This document shows positions 55,029 through 63,024 of a DNA stretch of 64,000 nucleotides, piece after piece. The stretch is from Cereibacter_A azotoformans. GTDB taxonomy: Bacteria; Pseudomonadota; Alphaproteobacteria; Rhodobacterales; Rhodobacteraceae. Below the pieces are notes generated by a model. The model searched no databases. It was not told where the DNA came from and saw only the letters and a program-made list of their open reading frames with translations. A program made the translations under genes and the position numbers. The DNA is taken from the NCBI RefSeq assembly GCF_003050905.1, contig NZ_QAOT01000003.1; one strand, 5' to 3'. Each line of letters opens with the position of its first letter. The first letter of the stretch is position 1.

Positions 55029-55042
55029 ATTGACGAGTCAAT
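55029..55042. promoter_or_regulatory. BetI operator between choXWV and betIBA
   Basis: A perfect 6+6 inverted repeat ATTGAC-GA-GTCAAT, TTGA-N4-TCAA in form, matches the BetI operator type. It sits 23 bases upstream of choX and 53 bases upstream of betI, so one site can control both divergent units. Confidence 0.65.
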
Positions 55043-55094
55043 AAACTTCACGATAGCTCCCGGCTTGGCAACCACAAAATCAGGTGTCCTTCAC

Positions 55095-55679
55095 ATGCCG
55101 AAACTCGGGATGGAGCCTATCCGAAAGGCCGCGCTCGTCAAAGCCACGATCGCCGAGATCGGCCGGGCAGGTTCTCTCGATGTGACGGTGAGTCAGATCG
55201 CTCGACAGGCCGGCATGTCTTCCGCGCTGGCGCATCACTATTTCGGTGGGAAGGAAGCCCTTTTCCTTGCGGCGATGAGTCACGTCCTGTCGCTCTATGG
55301 GGCCGAGGTCCGCGGCGCGCTGAAGGGGGTTCGCACGCCCGAGGCGCGGATCACCGCGATCCTGCAGGCCTCGTTCTCGCCCACCAATTTCCGCCGCGAG
55401 GTGGTGGGGGCCTGGCTGAATTTCTATGTGCTGGCCCAGACGGTGCCCGAGGCCCGGAGGCTTCTCGGGATCTATCAGCGCCGGCTGCGGTCGAATCTGC
55501 TTGTGGGGTTGCGGCCCTTGGCCGGGGCGCAGGCGGGCGAGCTGGCCGACGGGCTCGGCGCCCTGATTGACGGCCTCTATCTGCGCGAGGTGCTGAAGGA
55601 CGGCCCGCCCGATGGCGCGGCCGCCGTCGCCTGTGCCCGCGCCTATCTGAAATCCCATCTGAAGGAACCGACCCCGTGA
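55095..55679 (+). CDS. betI: TetR-family choline-responsive repressor BetI
   Basis: This 194-residue repressor starts MPKLGMEPIRKAALV, the standard BetI start, with the TetR HTH at about 25-47 (VSQIARQAGMSSALAHHYFGGKEAL, quoted as VSQIARQAGMSSALAHHYF). The C-terminal ligand domain (about 60-190) contains SPTNFRREVVGAWLNFYVLA, characteristic of BetI. It represses the bet/cho genes until choline accumulates. Its stop overlaps the GTG start of betB. Confidence 0.93.
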   Translation: MPKLGMEPIRKAALVKATIAEIGRAGSLDVTVSQIARQAGMSSALAHHYFGGKEALFLAAMSHVLSLYGAEVRGALKGVRTPEARITAILQASFSPTNFRREVVGAWLNFYVLAQTVPEARRLLGIYQRRLRSNLLVGLRPLAGAQAGELADGLGALIDGLYLREVLKDGPPDGAAAVACARAYLKSHLKEPTP

Positions 55680-57127
55680 GAGCCCAGCCCGCCGCCAGCC
55701 ATTTCGTTGACGGCCGCCCGCTCGAGGATGCGGCCGGCGCGCCGATCCCCGTGATCCACCCGGCCAATGGCGAGGAGATCGCGCGCCTGCACGAGGCCAC
55801 GCCCGCCGTGATCGAGGCGGCGCTGGCGTCCGGCGCGCGGGCGCAGAAGGACTGGGCCGCGCTGCGCCCCGTCGAGAGGGCCCGCATCCTGCGCCGTGCC
55901 TCGGACCTGATCCGCGCGCGCAACGAGGAGCTGAGCATCCTCGAGACGCTCGACACCGGCAAGCCGCTGCAGGAGACCCTGGTGGCGGACTGGCCCTCGG
56001 GCGCGGACGCGCTGGAGTTCTTTGCGGGCCTCGCGCCCGCGGTGACGGGCGAGACGGTCCCGCTGGGGCAGGATTTCGTCTATACAATCCGCGAGCCGCT
56101 GGGTCTCTGCGTGGGCATCGGGGCCTGGAACTACCCCAGCCAGATCGCCTGCTGGAAGGCGGCGCCGGCGCTGGCCCTCGGCAATGCGATGGTGTTCAAG
56201 CCGTCCGAGGTGACGCCGCTCGGCGCGCTGAAGCTGGCCGAGATCCTGATCGAGGCGGGCCTGCCGCCGGGGCTGTTCAACGTGGTGCAGGGGCGCGGCG
56301 CGGTGGGCGCTGCGCTGGTGAGCGACAGCCGGGTGGCCAAGGTCTCGCTGACGGGCTCGGTGCCTACGGGCCGGCGCGTCTATGCCGCCGCGGCCGAGGG
56401 CGTGCGCCATGTCACGATGGAACTGGGCGGCAAGTCGCCGCTGATCGTCTTTGACGACGCCGATCTCGAAAGCGCCATCGGCGCGGCGATGCTGGGCAAC
56501 TTCTATTCGTCGGGCCAGATCTGCTCGAACGGGACGCGGGTCTTCGTGCAGAGGGGCCTCAAGGAGGCGTTCCTTGCGCGTCTGGCCGAGCGCGCCGATG
56601 CGATCCGCATGGGCGATCCGCTGGACCCCGAGGTGCAGATGGGCCCGCTGGTGTCGCAGGCGCAGCTCGAGAAGGTGCTGGGCTATATCGAGAAGGCCCG
56701 CGCCGAGGGGGGGCGGCTGGTCTGCGGCGGCGAAGCCTCGGTCAGCCCGGGCTGCTACGTCCAGCCCACGGTCTTTGCCGATGTGACGGACACCATGACC
56801 CTCGCGCGCGAGGAGGTCTTCGGGCCGGTGATGGCGGTCCTCGACTTCGAGACCGAGGAGGAGGTGATCGCGCGGGCGAACGCCACCGACTTCGGGCTTG
56901 CCGCCGGGGTCTTCACGGCCGATCTCACGCGGGCGCACCGGGTGGTGGCGCAGCTGCAGGCCGGGACCTGCTGGATCAACGCCTACAACCTGACGCCGGT
57001 CGAGGCGCCCTTCGGCGGGGTCAAGATGTCGGGCGTGGGCCGCGAGAACGGCCGCGCGGCCGTCGAGCACTACACGCAGGTGAAGTCGGTCTATGTCGGC
57101 ATGGGGCCGGTGGACGCCCCCTACTGA
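55676..57127 (+). CDS. betB: Betaine-aldehyde dehydrogenase BetB
   Basis: This 483-residue NAD(P)-dependent enzyme turns betaine aldehyde into glycine betaine. It has NYPSQIACWKAAPALALGNA (cofactor site), the catalytic Glu block VTMELGGKSPLIV, the nucleophile Cys in SSGQICSNGTRVFV and the C-terminal ARTVGPVL-type segment REEVFGPVMAVLDF. The start is GTG 55676 overlapping betI (GTGA). The gap to betA is nine bases. Confidence 0.95.
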   Translation: MRAQPAASHFVDGRPLEDAAGAPIPVIHPANGEEIARLHEATPAVIEAALASGARAQKDWAALRPVERARILRRASDLIRARNEELSILETLDTGKPLQETLVADWPSGADALEFFAGLAPAVTGETVPLGQDFVYTIREPLGLCVGIGAWNYPSQIACWKAAPALALGNAMVFKPSEVTPLGALKLAEILIEAGLPPGLFNVVQGRGAVGAALVSDSRVAKVSLTGSVPTGRRVYAAAAEGVRHVTMELGGKSPLIVFDDADLESAIGAAMLGNFYSSGQICSNGTRVFVQRGLKEAFLARLAERADAIRMGDPLDPEVQMGPLVSQAQLEKVLGYIEKARAEGGRLVCGGEASVSPGCYVQPTVFADVTDTMTLAREEVFGPVMAVLDFETEEEVIARANATDFGLAAGVFTADLTRAHRVVAQLQAGTCWINAYNLTPVEAPFGGVKMSGVGRENGRAAVEHYTQVKSVYVGMGPVDAPY

Positions 57128-57136
57128 GGAACCGCG

Positions 57137-58783
57137 ATGTTCGATTATGTGATCGTGGGTGCCGGCTCGGCCGGCTGTGCCATGGCCTACCGGCTGGGCG
57201 AGGCGGGCCGTTCGGTGCTGGTCATCGAGCATGGGGGGACCGATGCCGGCCCCTTCATCCAGATGCCGGCGGCGCTCTCCTATCCGATGAACATGGGGAT
57301 CTACGACTGGGGCCTGAAGACCGAGCCCGAGCCGCATCTGGGGGGGCGGGTGCTGGCCACGCCGCGCGGTAAGGTGATCGGGGGCTCGTCCTCGATCAAC
57401 GGCATGGTCTATGTCCGCGGCCATGCGCGCGACTTCGACCACTGGGCCGAGGCGGGGGCGGCGGGCTGGGGCTTTGCCGATGTGCTGCCCTATTTCAAGC
57501 GGATGGAGAACTGGCACGTTCCGGGCGACGTGGACTGGCGCGGCCATGACGGGCCGCTGCATGTGACGCGGGGGCCACGTTCGAACCCGCTGTTCAACGC
57601 CTTCATCGAGGCGGGCCGGCAGGCCGGCTATCCGGTCACCGACGACTACAACGGCGCCGCGCAGGAGGGCTTCGGCCCGATGGAGGCCACGATCTGGCAG
57701 GGCCGGCGCTGGTCGGCGGCCAACGCCTATCTCAAGCCCGCCATGAAGCGGTTCGGCGTCAAGGTCACGCGCGCGCTCGCGCTGCGCGTGGTGATCGAGG
57801 AGGGCCGGGCGGTCGGCGTAGAGGTGCAGCGCCGCGGGCGGCGCGAGGTGATCCGGGCGGGTCGCGAGGTGATCCTCGCCGCCTCCTCGATCAACACGCC
57901 GAAACTGCTGATGCTGTCGGGCATCGGGCCGGCCGCGCATCTGGCCGAGCATGGGCTGCCCGTGGTGGCCGATCGGCCGGGCGTGGGCCGGAACCTCCAG
58001 GATCATCTGGAGGTCTACATGCAATACGCAAGCCTCCAGCCGGTCACGCTCTTCAAGCACTGGAACCTGCGCGGCAAGGTGATGGTCGGCGCGCAGTGGC
58101 TGTTTACGGGGCGCGGCCTTGGCGCCTCGAACCAGTTCGAGGCCTGCGCCTTCATCCGCTCCAGGCCCGGGGTGGATTATCCCGACATCCAGTATCACTT
58201 CCTGCCGATCGCCGTGCGCTATGACGGCAAGGCCGCGGCCGAGGGGCACGGTTTTCAGGTCCATGTCGGGCCGATGCGCTCGCCCTCGCGCGGGTCGGTC
58301 ACGCTGCGGTCGGCCGATCCCGAGGCCGCACCGGTAATCCGCTTCAACTACATGTCCACGCCCGAGGACTGGGAGGACTTCCGCCGCTGCATCCGCCTCA
58401 CGCGCGAGATCTTCGGGCAGGAGGCCTTCCGCCCCTTCGTGAAGGGCGAGATCCAACCCGGGCCGGCCTGCCAGTCCGATGACGAGATCGACGCCTTCAT
58501 CCGCGAGCATGTCGAGAGCGCCTACCACCCGTGCGGCACGGCGCGGATGGGGCGGGCGGACGATCCGATGGCGGTGGTCGATCCCGAATGCCGGGTGATC
58601 GGCGTGGCGGGGCTGCGCGTGGCCGACAGTTCGATCTTCCCGCGGGTGACGAACGGAAACCTGAACGCCCCCTCGATGATGGTGGGCGAGAAGGCGGCGG
58701 ACCATGTGCTTGGCCGGACGCCGCTGGCGCCCCTGAACCACGAGCCCGTGGTGAACCCGAACTGGCGCGTGGCGCAGAGGTGA
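57137..58783 (+). CDS. betA: Choline dehydrogenase BetA
   Basis: This 548-residue GMC-family FAD flavoprotein oxidises choline to betaine aldehyde, with electrons passed to the membrane chain. The N-terminal FAD motif is YVIVGAGSAGCAMAYRL. Further family blocks are GKVIGGSSSINGMVYVRGHARDFD in outline, LSGIGPAAHL, and the active-site His/Asn region SAYHPCGTARMG and RVTNGNLNAPSMM. Third gene of betIBA. Confidence 0.96.
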   Translation: MFDYVIVGAGSAGCAMAYRLGEAGRSVLVIEHGGTDAGPFIQMPAALSYPMNMGIYDWGLKTEPEPHLGGRVLATPRGKVIGGSSSINGMVYVRGHARDFDHWAEAGAAGWGFADVLPYFKRMENWHVPGDVDWRGHDGPLHVTRGPRSNPLFNAFIEAGRQAGYPVTDDYNGAAQEGFGPMEATIWQGRRWSAANAYLKPAMKRFGVKVTRALALRVVIEEGRAVGVEVQRRGRREVIRAGREVILAASSINTPKLLMLSGIGPAAHLAEHGLPVVADRPGVGRNLQDHLEVYMQYASLQPVTLFKHWNLRGKVMVGAQWLFTGRGLGASNQFEACAFIRSRPGVDYPDIQYHFLPIAVRYDGKAAAEGHGFQVHVGPMRSPSRGSVTLRSADPEAAPVIRFNYMSTPEDWEDFRRCIRLTREIFGQEAFRPFVKGEIQPGPACQSDDEIDAFIREHVESAYHPCGTARMGRADDPMAVVDPECRVIGVAGLRVADSSIFPRVTNGNLNAPSMMVGEKAADHVLGRTPLAPLNHEPVVNPNWRVAQR

Positions 58784-58804
58784 AGTCGAGATCTTCAACG
58801 TTCC

Positions 58805-58841
58805 TTAGCCCTTCCTTAGTCCTTTCTTAACCCTTCCTTAA
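58805..58841 (+). promoter_or_regulatory. CtrA-type box in a four-unit 11-bp repeat
   Basis: TTAA-CCCTTCC-TTAA (58827-58841) is a perfect TTAA-N7-TTAA CtrA site. It is preceded in the same 11-bp phase by TTAG (58805) and TTAG (58816), so four TTA(A/G) half-sites lie on one helix face. It lies 45 bases upstream of the nuclease ATG and downstream of the betA stop. Confidence 0.55.
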
Positions 58842-58885
58842 CTTCCGGCTTGCCTTTCGGCGCCCGAGCGTCGAAGCCTGCCGGC

Positions 58886-59530
58886 ATGTTAAGACTTTGT
58901 TCGCTTCTCGTTCTGCTCGCCCTCATGCCGTCCGCCGGGGCCGCTGCGGCCCTCGAGGGGCCCGCGCGCGTCATTGACGGAGACACGCTGGAAATCGAGG
59001 GCGTCCGCGTGCGCCTGTTCGGAATCGACGCGCCCGAGCGCAACCAGACCTGCGGCGAGCGCGATCTCCTGTGGTCCTGCGGGGAATGGGCGACCGAGCG
59101 GCTCGAGCTGTTGCTGGGCGGCGGGCAGGTCCGCTGCACCGGGGCCGAACGCGATCGCTACGGGCGGCTTCTCGCCACCTGCGAGGTGGATGGGCAGGAT
59201 GTCGGCGCGCGCATGGTGCGGTCGGGTGCGGCGCTCGCCTACCGGCGCTATTCCATGCGCTATGTCGGCGAGGAGGGGCGGGCGCAGGCGGAGGGGACGG
59301 GCGTCTGGTCCGGGCCGATGCAGCGCCCCGAGGATTATCGCCACGGTCCGCCGGCGCCGCCTCCGCCGGGCGAGTGCGCGATCAAGGGCAATGTCTCGAA
59401 AAACGGCCGGATCTACCATCTGCCGGGGCAGGCGGATTACGATCGCACCGTCATATCCGGCCCCGAGGAGCGGTGGTTCTGCAGCGCGCGCGAGGCCGAG
59501 TCGGCGGGCTTTCGCCCGGCGCGCCGCTGA
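58886..59530 (+). CDS. Secreted thermonuclease-like (SNase) protein
   Basis: This 214-residue precursor has a signal peptide (MLRLCSLLVLLALMPSAGAA). The SNase-fold domain (about 25-135) has ARVIDGDTLEIEGVRVRLFGIDAPER (in outline: VIDGDTLEIEG, LFGIDAPERNQTC), the catalytic Arg/Glu area RDRYGRLLATCEVDG, and EGTGVWSG. A C-terminal part (about 165-214) with CAIKGNVSKNGRIYHLPGQADY is like the nuclease-associated domain often fused to SNases. It probably acts outside the cytoplasm on DNA/RNA. Upstream lies the CtrA-type array. Confidence 0.88.
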   Translation: MLRLCSLLVLLALMPSAGAAAALEGPARVIDGDTLEIEGVRVRLFGIDAPERNQTCGERDLLWSCGEWATERLELLLGGGQVRCTGAERDRYGRLLATCEVDGQDVGARMVRSGAALAYRRYSMRYVGEEGRAQAEGTGVWSGPMQRPEDYRHGPPAPPPPGECAIKGNVSKNGRIYHLPGQADYDRTVISGPEERWFCSAREAESAGFRPARR

Positions 59531-59604
59531 CATTGATGCGCGTCAAGGCGCGAAAAGAATCTCCGGGCTAGCTTTTCCTTAACGAAACCAAGAGGGAGCA
59601 CGGC

Positions 59605-59806
59605 ATGATCCACACCCCGCACGAGCTGATGGCGGATCTTCCGGACGTGACCGGGACGAGCGGCACCCTCAGGAAATCCGACCCGCATTTTGCGCGTCTT
59701 GTCTGGAATGAACGCGGCTGAACCTCGTGGTTCACAGGGTCCCACCTCGGACCGCTGACCCGGGCACGCACCGGATGAGGATCGCGCCATGAGCGCGTGC
59801 ATATGA
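59605..59806 (+). pseudogene. Broken ydcH (DUF465)-like gene
   Basis: ATG 59605, after a good GAGGGAG site, starts MIHTPHELMADLPD...LRKSDPHFARLV, a close match to the start of YdcH/DUF465 proteins. In-frame translation then stops at codon 39 (59719-59721). Continuing in other frames gives NLVVHR and then PTSDR, matching the next conserved parts of the family (vNRaiHR, PTSD), followed by a degraded end. Several indels are implied. A shorter 38-residue peptide may still be made. Confidence 0.65.
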
Positions 59807-59837
59807 GACGGCTTGCAGGCCGCCCATGGGCGACCTG

Positions 59838-61223
59838 CTAATCGACAATCTCGTAGGGCAACAACCCGCGCCGGTCGGGGTCCACCCGAAGGCGCTTTTC
59901 CAGCGGCGGCACAGACCGCTGGTGGCACTCCTGCCGGTCACAGATCCGGCAGGAGATGCCGATCGGCTCGAACCTCCCCTTCAGATCCAGCCCGTCCGCA
60001 TAGACCAGCGCATCGGCGTGCTGCAGCTCGCAGCCGAGCCCGATGGCGTAGCGGCGCACGGGCGCCGTGAACGACCCCCCCGGTTTCGACACGTCCCGCG
60101 CCAGCAGCAGGTAGCGCACTCCGTCCGGCGTCTGGGCGAGCTGGCGCAGGAACTGGCCCGGCGTCTCGAAGGCGCGGTGGACGTTCCACAGCGGGCAGGC
60201 CCCGCCGAAGCGCGCGAACTGGAAGCGCGTGGCCGAATGGCGCTTGGTGATCGTGCCCGCCTGATCCACCCGCACGAAGAAGAAGGGCACGCCCTTGGCG
60301 CCGGGCCGCTGCAAGGTGGACAGCCGGTGCGCCACCTGCTCGATCGAGGCGCCGAACAGGTCGGCCAGCCGCTCCAGATCGTGCCGCGTCTCGGCCGCCG
60401 CCTGCAGGAAGGGGCGGTAGGGCAGGAGGGCCGCCCCTGCGAAATAGTTGGCCAGACCGATCTTGGCGATCTCGCGCGCCTCGGGCGTCTGGAACCGTGC
60501 GAGATCCAGCGTCGCCTCGAGCAGGTCGTTCTGCGTCAGCAGCGCCACCTGATGCAGAAGCTGGAACCGCTGCGTGGGCGCGGCGGCGCGTGCCGACAGG
60601 CGCAGCGCATTGCCCTCGCGGCTGCGGATGGCCGGCATGTCCGAGATCTGCAGCTCGATCCCCGCCCGCGCCAGCGTCTCCATCGCGGCCGACAGGATGT
60701 CGCGCCGGACCCCGCCGGGGGCTGTGTAATGTTCGGCCGCGCGGTCCACCGCGTCGATGTAATTGTCGCAATAGTGGAAGAAATCGCGCACCTCCTCCCA
60801 GGGCGAGGGGCGCAGGTCGGCCTCATCCCGCCCCAGCGCCTCGTCGAGCGAGGCGAGGCGCTCGTGCGTCTGGCGGTAGGCGCGGTGCAGGTCGAGAAAG
60901 GCCCGCGCCAGCGCCGGGGCGTTCGAGGCCACGAGCCTCAGGTCGGCGAGCGGCGGGCTGTCGGTAAAGATCGGATCGGCCAGCGCCTCGCGCATGTCGG
61001 TGACGATCCGCTCGGCCTCGGAGGTGGTGAGCTTGGTCACATCCACCCCGAACTCCTGCGCAAGCGCGAGGACCACGGTGGCCGAGACGGGCCGGTGGTT
61101 GTTCTCCATCTGGTTGAGATAGGGCAGCGAGGCGCCCAGCCGCTCGGCAAAGACCTTCTGCGTCAGGCCGAGCTTGACCCGAAGCTCGCGCAGTTTCGCC
61201 CCGGCGTAGAGTTTCTGCGCCAT
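59838..61223 (-). CDS. pccR: ScfR-family regulator PccR of propionyl-CoA carboxylase
   Basis: This 461-residue XRE/ScfR-type regulator has an N-terminal HTH (KLRELRVKLGLTQKVFAERLGASLPYLNQ, shown in part), a long middle region, a C-terminal DUF2083 short-chain-fatty-acyl-CoA-binding region, and a Cys-rich end CRICDRQECHQRSVPPLEKR. In R. sphaeroides this family member (PccR) senses propionyl-CoA and controls pccB, which lies 1.8 kb away in this window. Two TTTGCAAA boxes directly upstream suggest autoregulation. ATG 61223 is chosen over an extension of 13 residues that contains the operator. Confidence 0.9.
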   Translation of the reverse strand: MAQKLYAGAKLRELRVKLGLTQKVFAERLGASLPYLNQMENNHRPVSATVVLALAQEFGVDVTKLTTSEAERIVTDMREALADPIFTDSPPLADLRLVASNAPALARAFLDLHRAYRQTHERLASLDEALGRDEADLRPSPWEEVRDFFHYCDNYIDAVDRAAEHYTAPGGVRRDILSAAMETLARAGIELQISDMPAIRSREGNALRLSARAAAPTQRFQLLHQVALLTQNDLLEATLDLARFQTPEAREIAKIGLANYFAGAALLPYRPFLQAAAETRHDLERLADLFGASIEQVAHRLSTLQRPGAKGVPFFFVRVDQAGTITKRHSATRFQFARFGGACPLWNVHRAFETPGQFLRQLAQTPDGVRYLLLARDVSKPGGSFTAPVRRYAIGLGCELQHADALVYADGLDLKGRFEPIGISCRICDRQECHQRSVPPLEKRLRVDPDRRGLLPYEIVD

Positions 61224-61235
61224 CTCCGGCCTCCC

Positions 61236-61263
61236 TTTGCAAAGCTGGTTGTGCCTTTGCAAA
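61236..61263. promoter_or_regulatory. PccR operator pair upstream of pccR
   Basis: Two perfect TTTGCAAA octamers (61236-61243 and 61256-61263), 20 bases centre to centre (N12 spacer), lie 12-40 bases upstream of the pccR ATG. The same octamer occurs at pccB with an N4 spacer. Confidence 0.7.
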
Positions 61264-61284
61264 GGGTGCGCGTCAACGGCCCCG

Positions 61285-62505
61285 TCAGGTGGGCAGGCCG
61301 AGCGACCGGGCGCGCCGGATCACCCACAGGATGGCCGCGATCGAGGCGAGGCCCGAAACCAGCATGATGACGATCAGCGGCATCTCTCCGCCTTCGACGG
61401 TCAGCACCGCACCGGCGAGCGCGGCCAGCGCCGCGCCGCCGCCGATCATGATCGCGCCGCCGAGGCCCGAGGCCGTGCCCGCAAGCTGCGGATGGATCGA
61501 CAGCATCCCGGCGTTGGCGTTGGGCAGCACCATGCCGTTGCCCAGCCCCACGGCCGTCATCATGCCGAAGAAGAAGGTGGGATGGTGCAGCCCCGCCAGC
61601 GTGCCGCCCATCAGGATCGCCAGCCCGCCGGTCGTGGCCACCGACCCCCAGAGCACCATCCGGTTCATGCCCATGCGGATCGAGTAACGGCCCGACAGGA
61701 AGTTGCCGACCGCGTAGCCGATGGCGGGGGCGGCGAAGTAGATTCCCACCTGCGAGGAGGAGAGGTGGAAGATCTCGGTCCCCACGAAGGGCGCGCCGCC
61801 GAGATAGGCGAAGAAGCAGCCCGAGGCGAAGGCCGCGCAAAGCACATAGCCCCAGAACCGCTGCGAGCCGAGCAGCGCCGGATATTGCCGCATCTGCGCC
61901 CCGAAGCTGACCGGCCGGATCTCGGATGTCTCGCCCAGATCGGCCCAGACCAGCGCCGTGACCGCCACCCCCAGCGCCAGCAGCAGCGCAAAGTTCGCAT
62001 GCCAGCCGAACAGCTCGTCCAGCACGCCGCCGATCACCGGCCCGATCATCGGCACCAGCGACATGCCCATCGTGACATAGCCGATCATCGAGGCCGCCTG
62101 CTCATCCGGCACCATGTCGCGCACGACCGCCCGGCTGACCACGATCCCTGCGGCAATCACCGCCTGCGCCATGCGGAAGAAGAGGAAGACCTCGGCCGTG
62201 GGCGCCACGAGCGTCCCCACCGTCGCCAGAAGGAAGAGCCCGAGCGACCACAGGATCACGCTGCGCCGCCCGAACCGGTCCGAGATCGGCCCGACCAGCA
62301 CCTGCAAGACCGCGCTCAGGCCGAGATAGAGCGCGACCGACAGCTGGAGCAGCTGGTAGGGCGCCTCGAACCAGGCGGCCATGCCGGGCAGCGAGGGCAG
62401 GAAGATGTTCATCGACAGCGCCGCAAGCCCCGTCAGCATCACGAGCGTGATGATGTGGGGCGGCGACTGCCGGTTCAGGAAGCGGGGAGGGGGCAGGGCA
62501 AGCAT
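61285..62505 (-). CDS. MFS drug-efflux transporter (Bcr/CflA type)
   Basis: This 406-residue transporter has 12 helices with the Bcr/CflA start LVMLTGLAALSMNIFLPSLPGMA, the MFS motif GPISDRFGRRSVIL between helices 2 and 3, and RAVVRDMVPDEQA after helix 4, which is typical of Bcr. Drug:H+ antiport across the inner membrane is expected; the true substrate is unknown. It lies just upstream of pccR on the same strand; the pccR operators fall between the two genes. Confidence 0.92.
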   Translation of the reverse strand: MLALPPPRFLNRQSPPHIITLVMLTGLAALSMNIFLPSLPGMAAWFEAPYQLLQLSVALYLGLSAVLQVLVGPISDRFGRRSVILWSLGLFLLATVGTLVAPTAEVFLFFRMAQAVIAAGIVVSRAVVRDMVPDEQAASMIGYVTMGMSLVPMIGPVIGGVLDELFGWHANFALLLALGVAVTALVWADLGETSEIRPVSFGAQMRQYPALLGSQRFWGYVLCAAFASGCFFAYLGGAPFVGTEIFHLSSSQVGIYFAAPAIGYAVGNFLSGRYSIRMGMNRMVLWGSVATTGGLAILMGGTLAGLHHPTFFFGMMTAVGLGNGMVLPNANAGMLSIHPQLAGTASGLGGAIMIGGGAALAALAGAVLTVEGGEMPLIVIMLVSGLASIAAILWVIRRARSLGLPT

Positions 62506-62540
62506 CGTCGAGAGTTAGGCCTCCTGCGACGAACTGTCCA

Positions 62541-62894
62541 TCAGCTCCAGCGATGGAAGATGAAGAAAGCCCCCAGCCCGATGAAGGCAAATCCGAGCAG
62601 ATGATTCCATTGCAGCGGCTCCTTCAGGTAGAGCACCGAGAAGGCGGCGAAGACGGCCAGCGTGATCACCTCCTGGATGGTCTTGAGTTCGGCGGCCGAG
62701 AAATGGCCGTGTCCGATCCGGTTCGCCGGCACCTGAAGGAGATATTCGAAGAAGGCGATCCCCCAGCTCGCGAAGATGACGATGAGAAGCGGCGCGGTCT
62801 TGAACTTCAGGTGCCCGTACCAGGCGAAGGTCATGAAGATGTTCGACGCGAGAAGAAGCCCGATGGTGACGAAAGGCACCGGAAGCGTAGGCAT
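62541..62894 (-). CDS. DMT-superfamily small membrane protein (DUF486)
   Basis: This 117-residue protein has four predicted helices with FMTFAWYGHLKFK, WGIAFFEYLLQVPANRIGH and FSAAELKTIQEVITLAVF, a near-exact layout of DUF486 proteins in the drug/metabolite superfamily. ATG 62894 starts MPTLPVPFVTIGLLL. It is divergent from pccB, so the PccR-type sites between them could affect it too. Transport function is unproven. Confidence 0.85.
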   Translation of the reverse strand: MPTLPVPFVTIGLLLASNIFMTFAWYGHLKFKTAPLLIVIFASWGIAFFEYLLQVPANRIGHGHFSAAELKTIQEVITLAVFAAFSVLYLKEPLQWNHLLGFAFIGLGAFFIFHRWS

Positions 62895-62906
62895 GGAGGG
62901 GTCCTG

Positions 62907-62954
62907 TTTGCGGATTTGCGATTTGCACGCTGCGCTGGCAAAGTAATTTGCAAA
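62907..62954. promoter_or_regulatory. PccR operator region upstream of pccB
   Basis: CTGGCAAA-GTAA-TTTGCAAA (62935-62954) matches the TTTGCAAA-N4-TTTGCAAA operator of PccR with two mismatches in the first octamer. Three more TTTGC half-sites at 62907, 62915 and 62922 precede it. The main pair ends 70 bases before the pccB ATG. Confidence 0.7.
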
Positions 62955-63024
62955 TATCCCGAAATTTTCTTTCGCAGCAGCGGGCTCCTGACTATGGTGC
63001 GCCGAAATTCGGGGGGCAAGGCCA

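Noticed and set aside
59605..59721. Intact 38-residue peptide gene instead of a ydcH pseudogene
   Set aside because: The ribosome site is good, but downstream frames carry further YdcH-like segments, so decay of a longer gene explains the data better. Expression of a short product is still possible.
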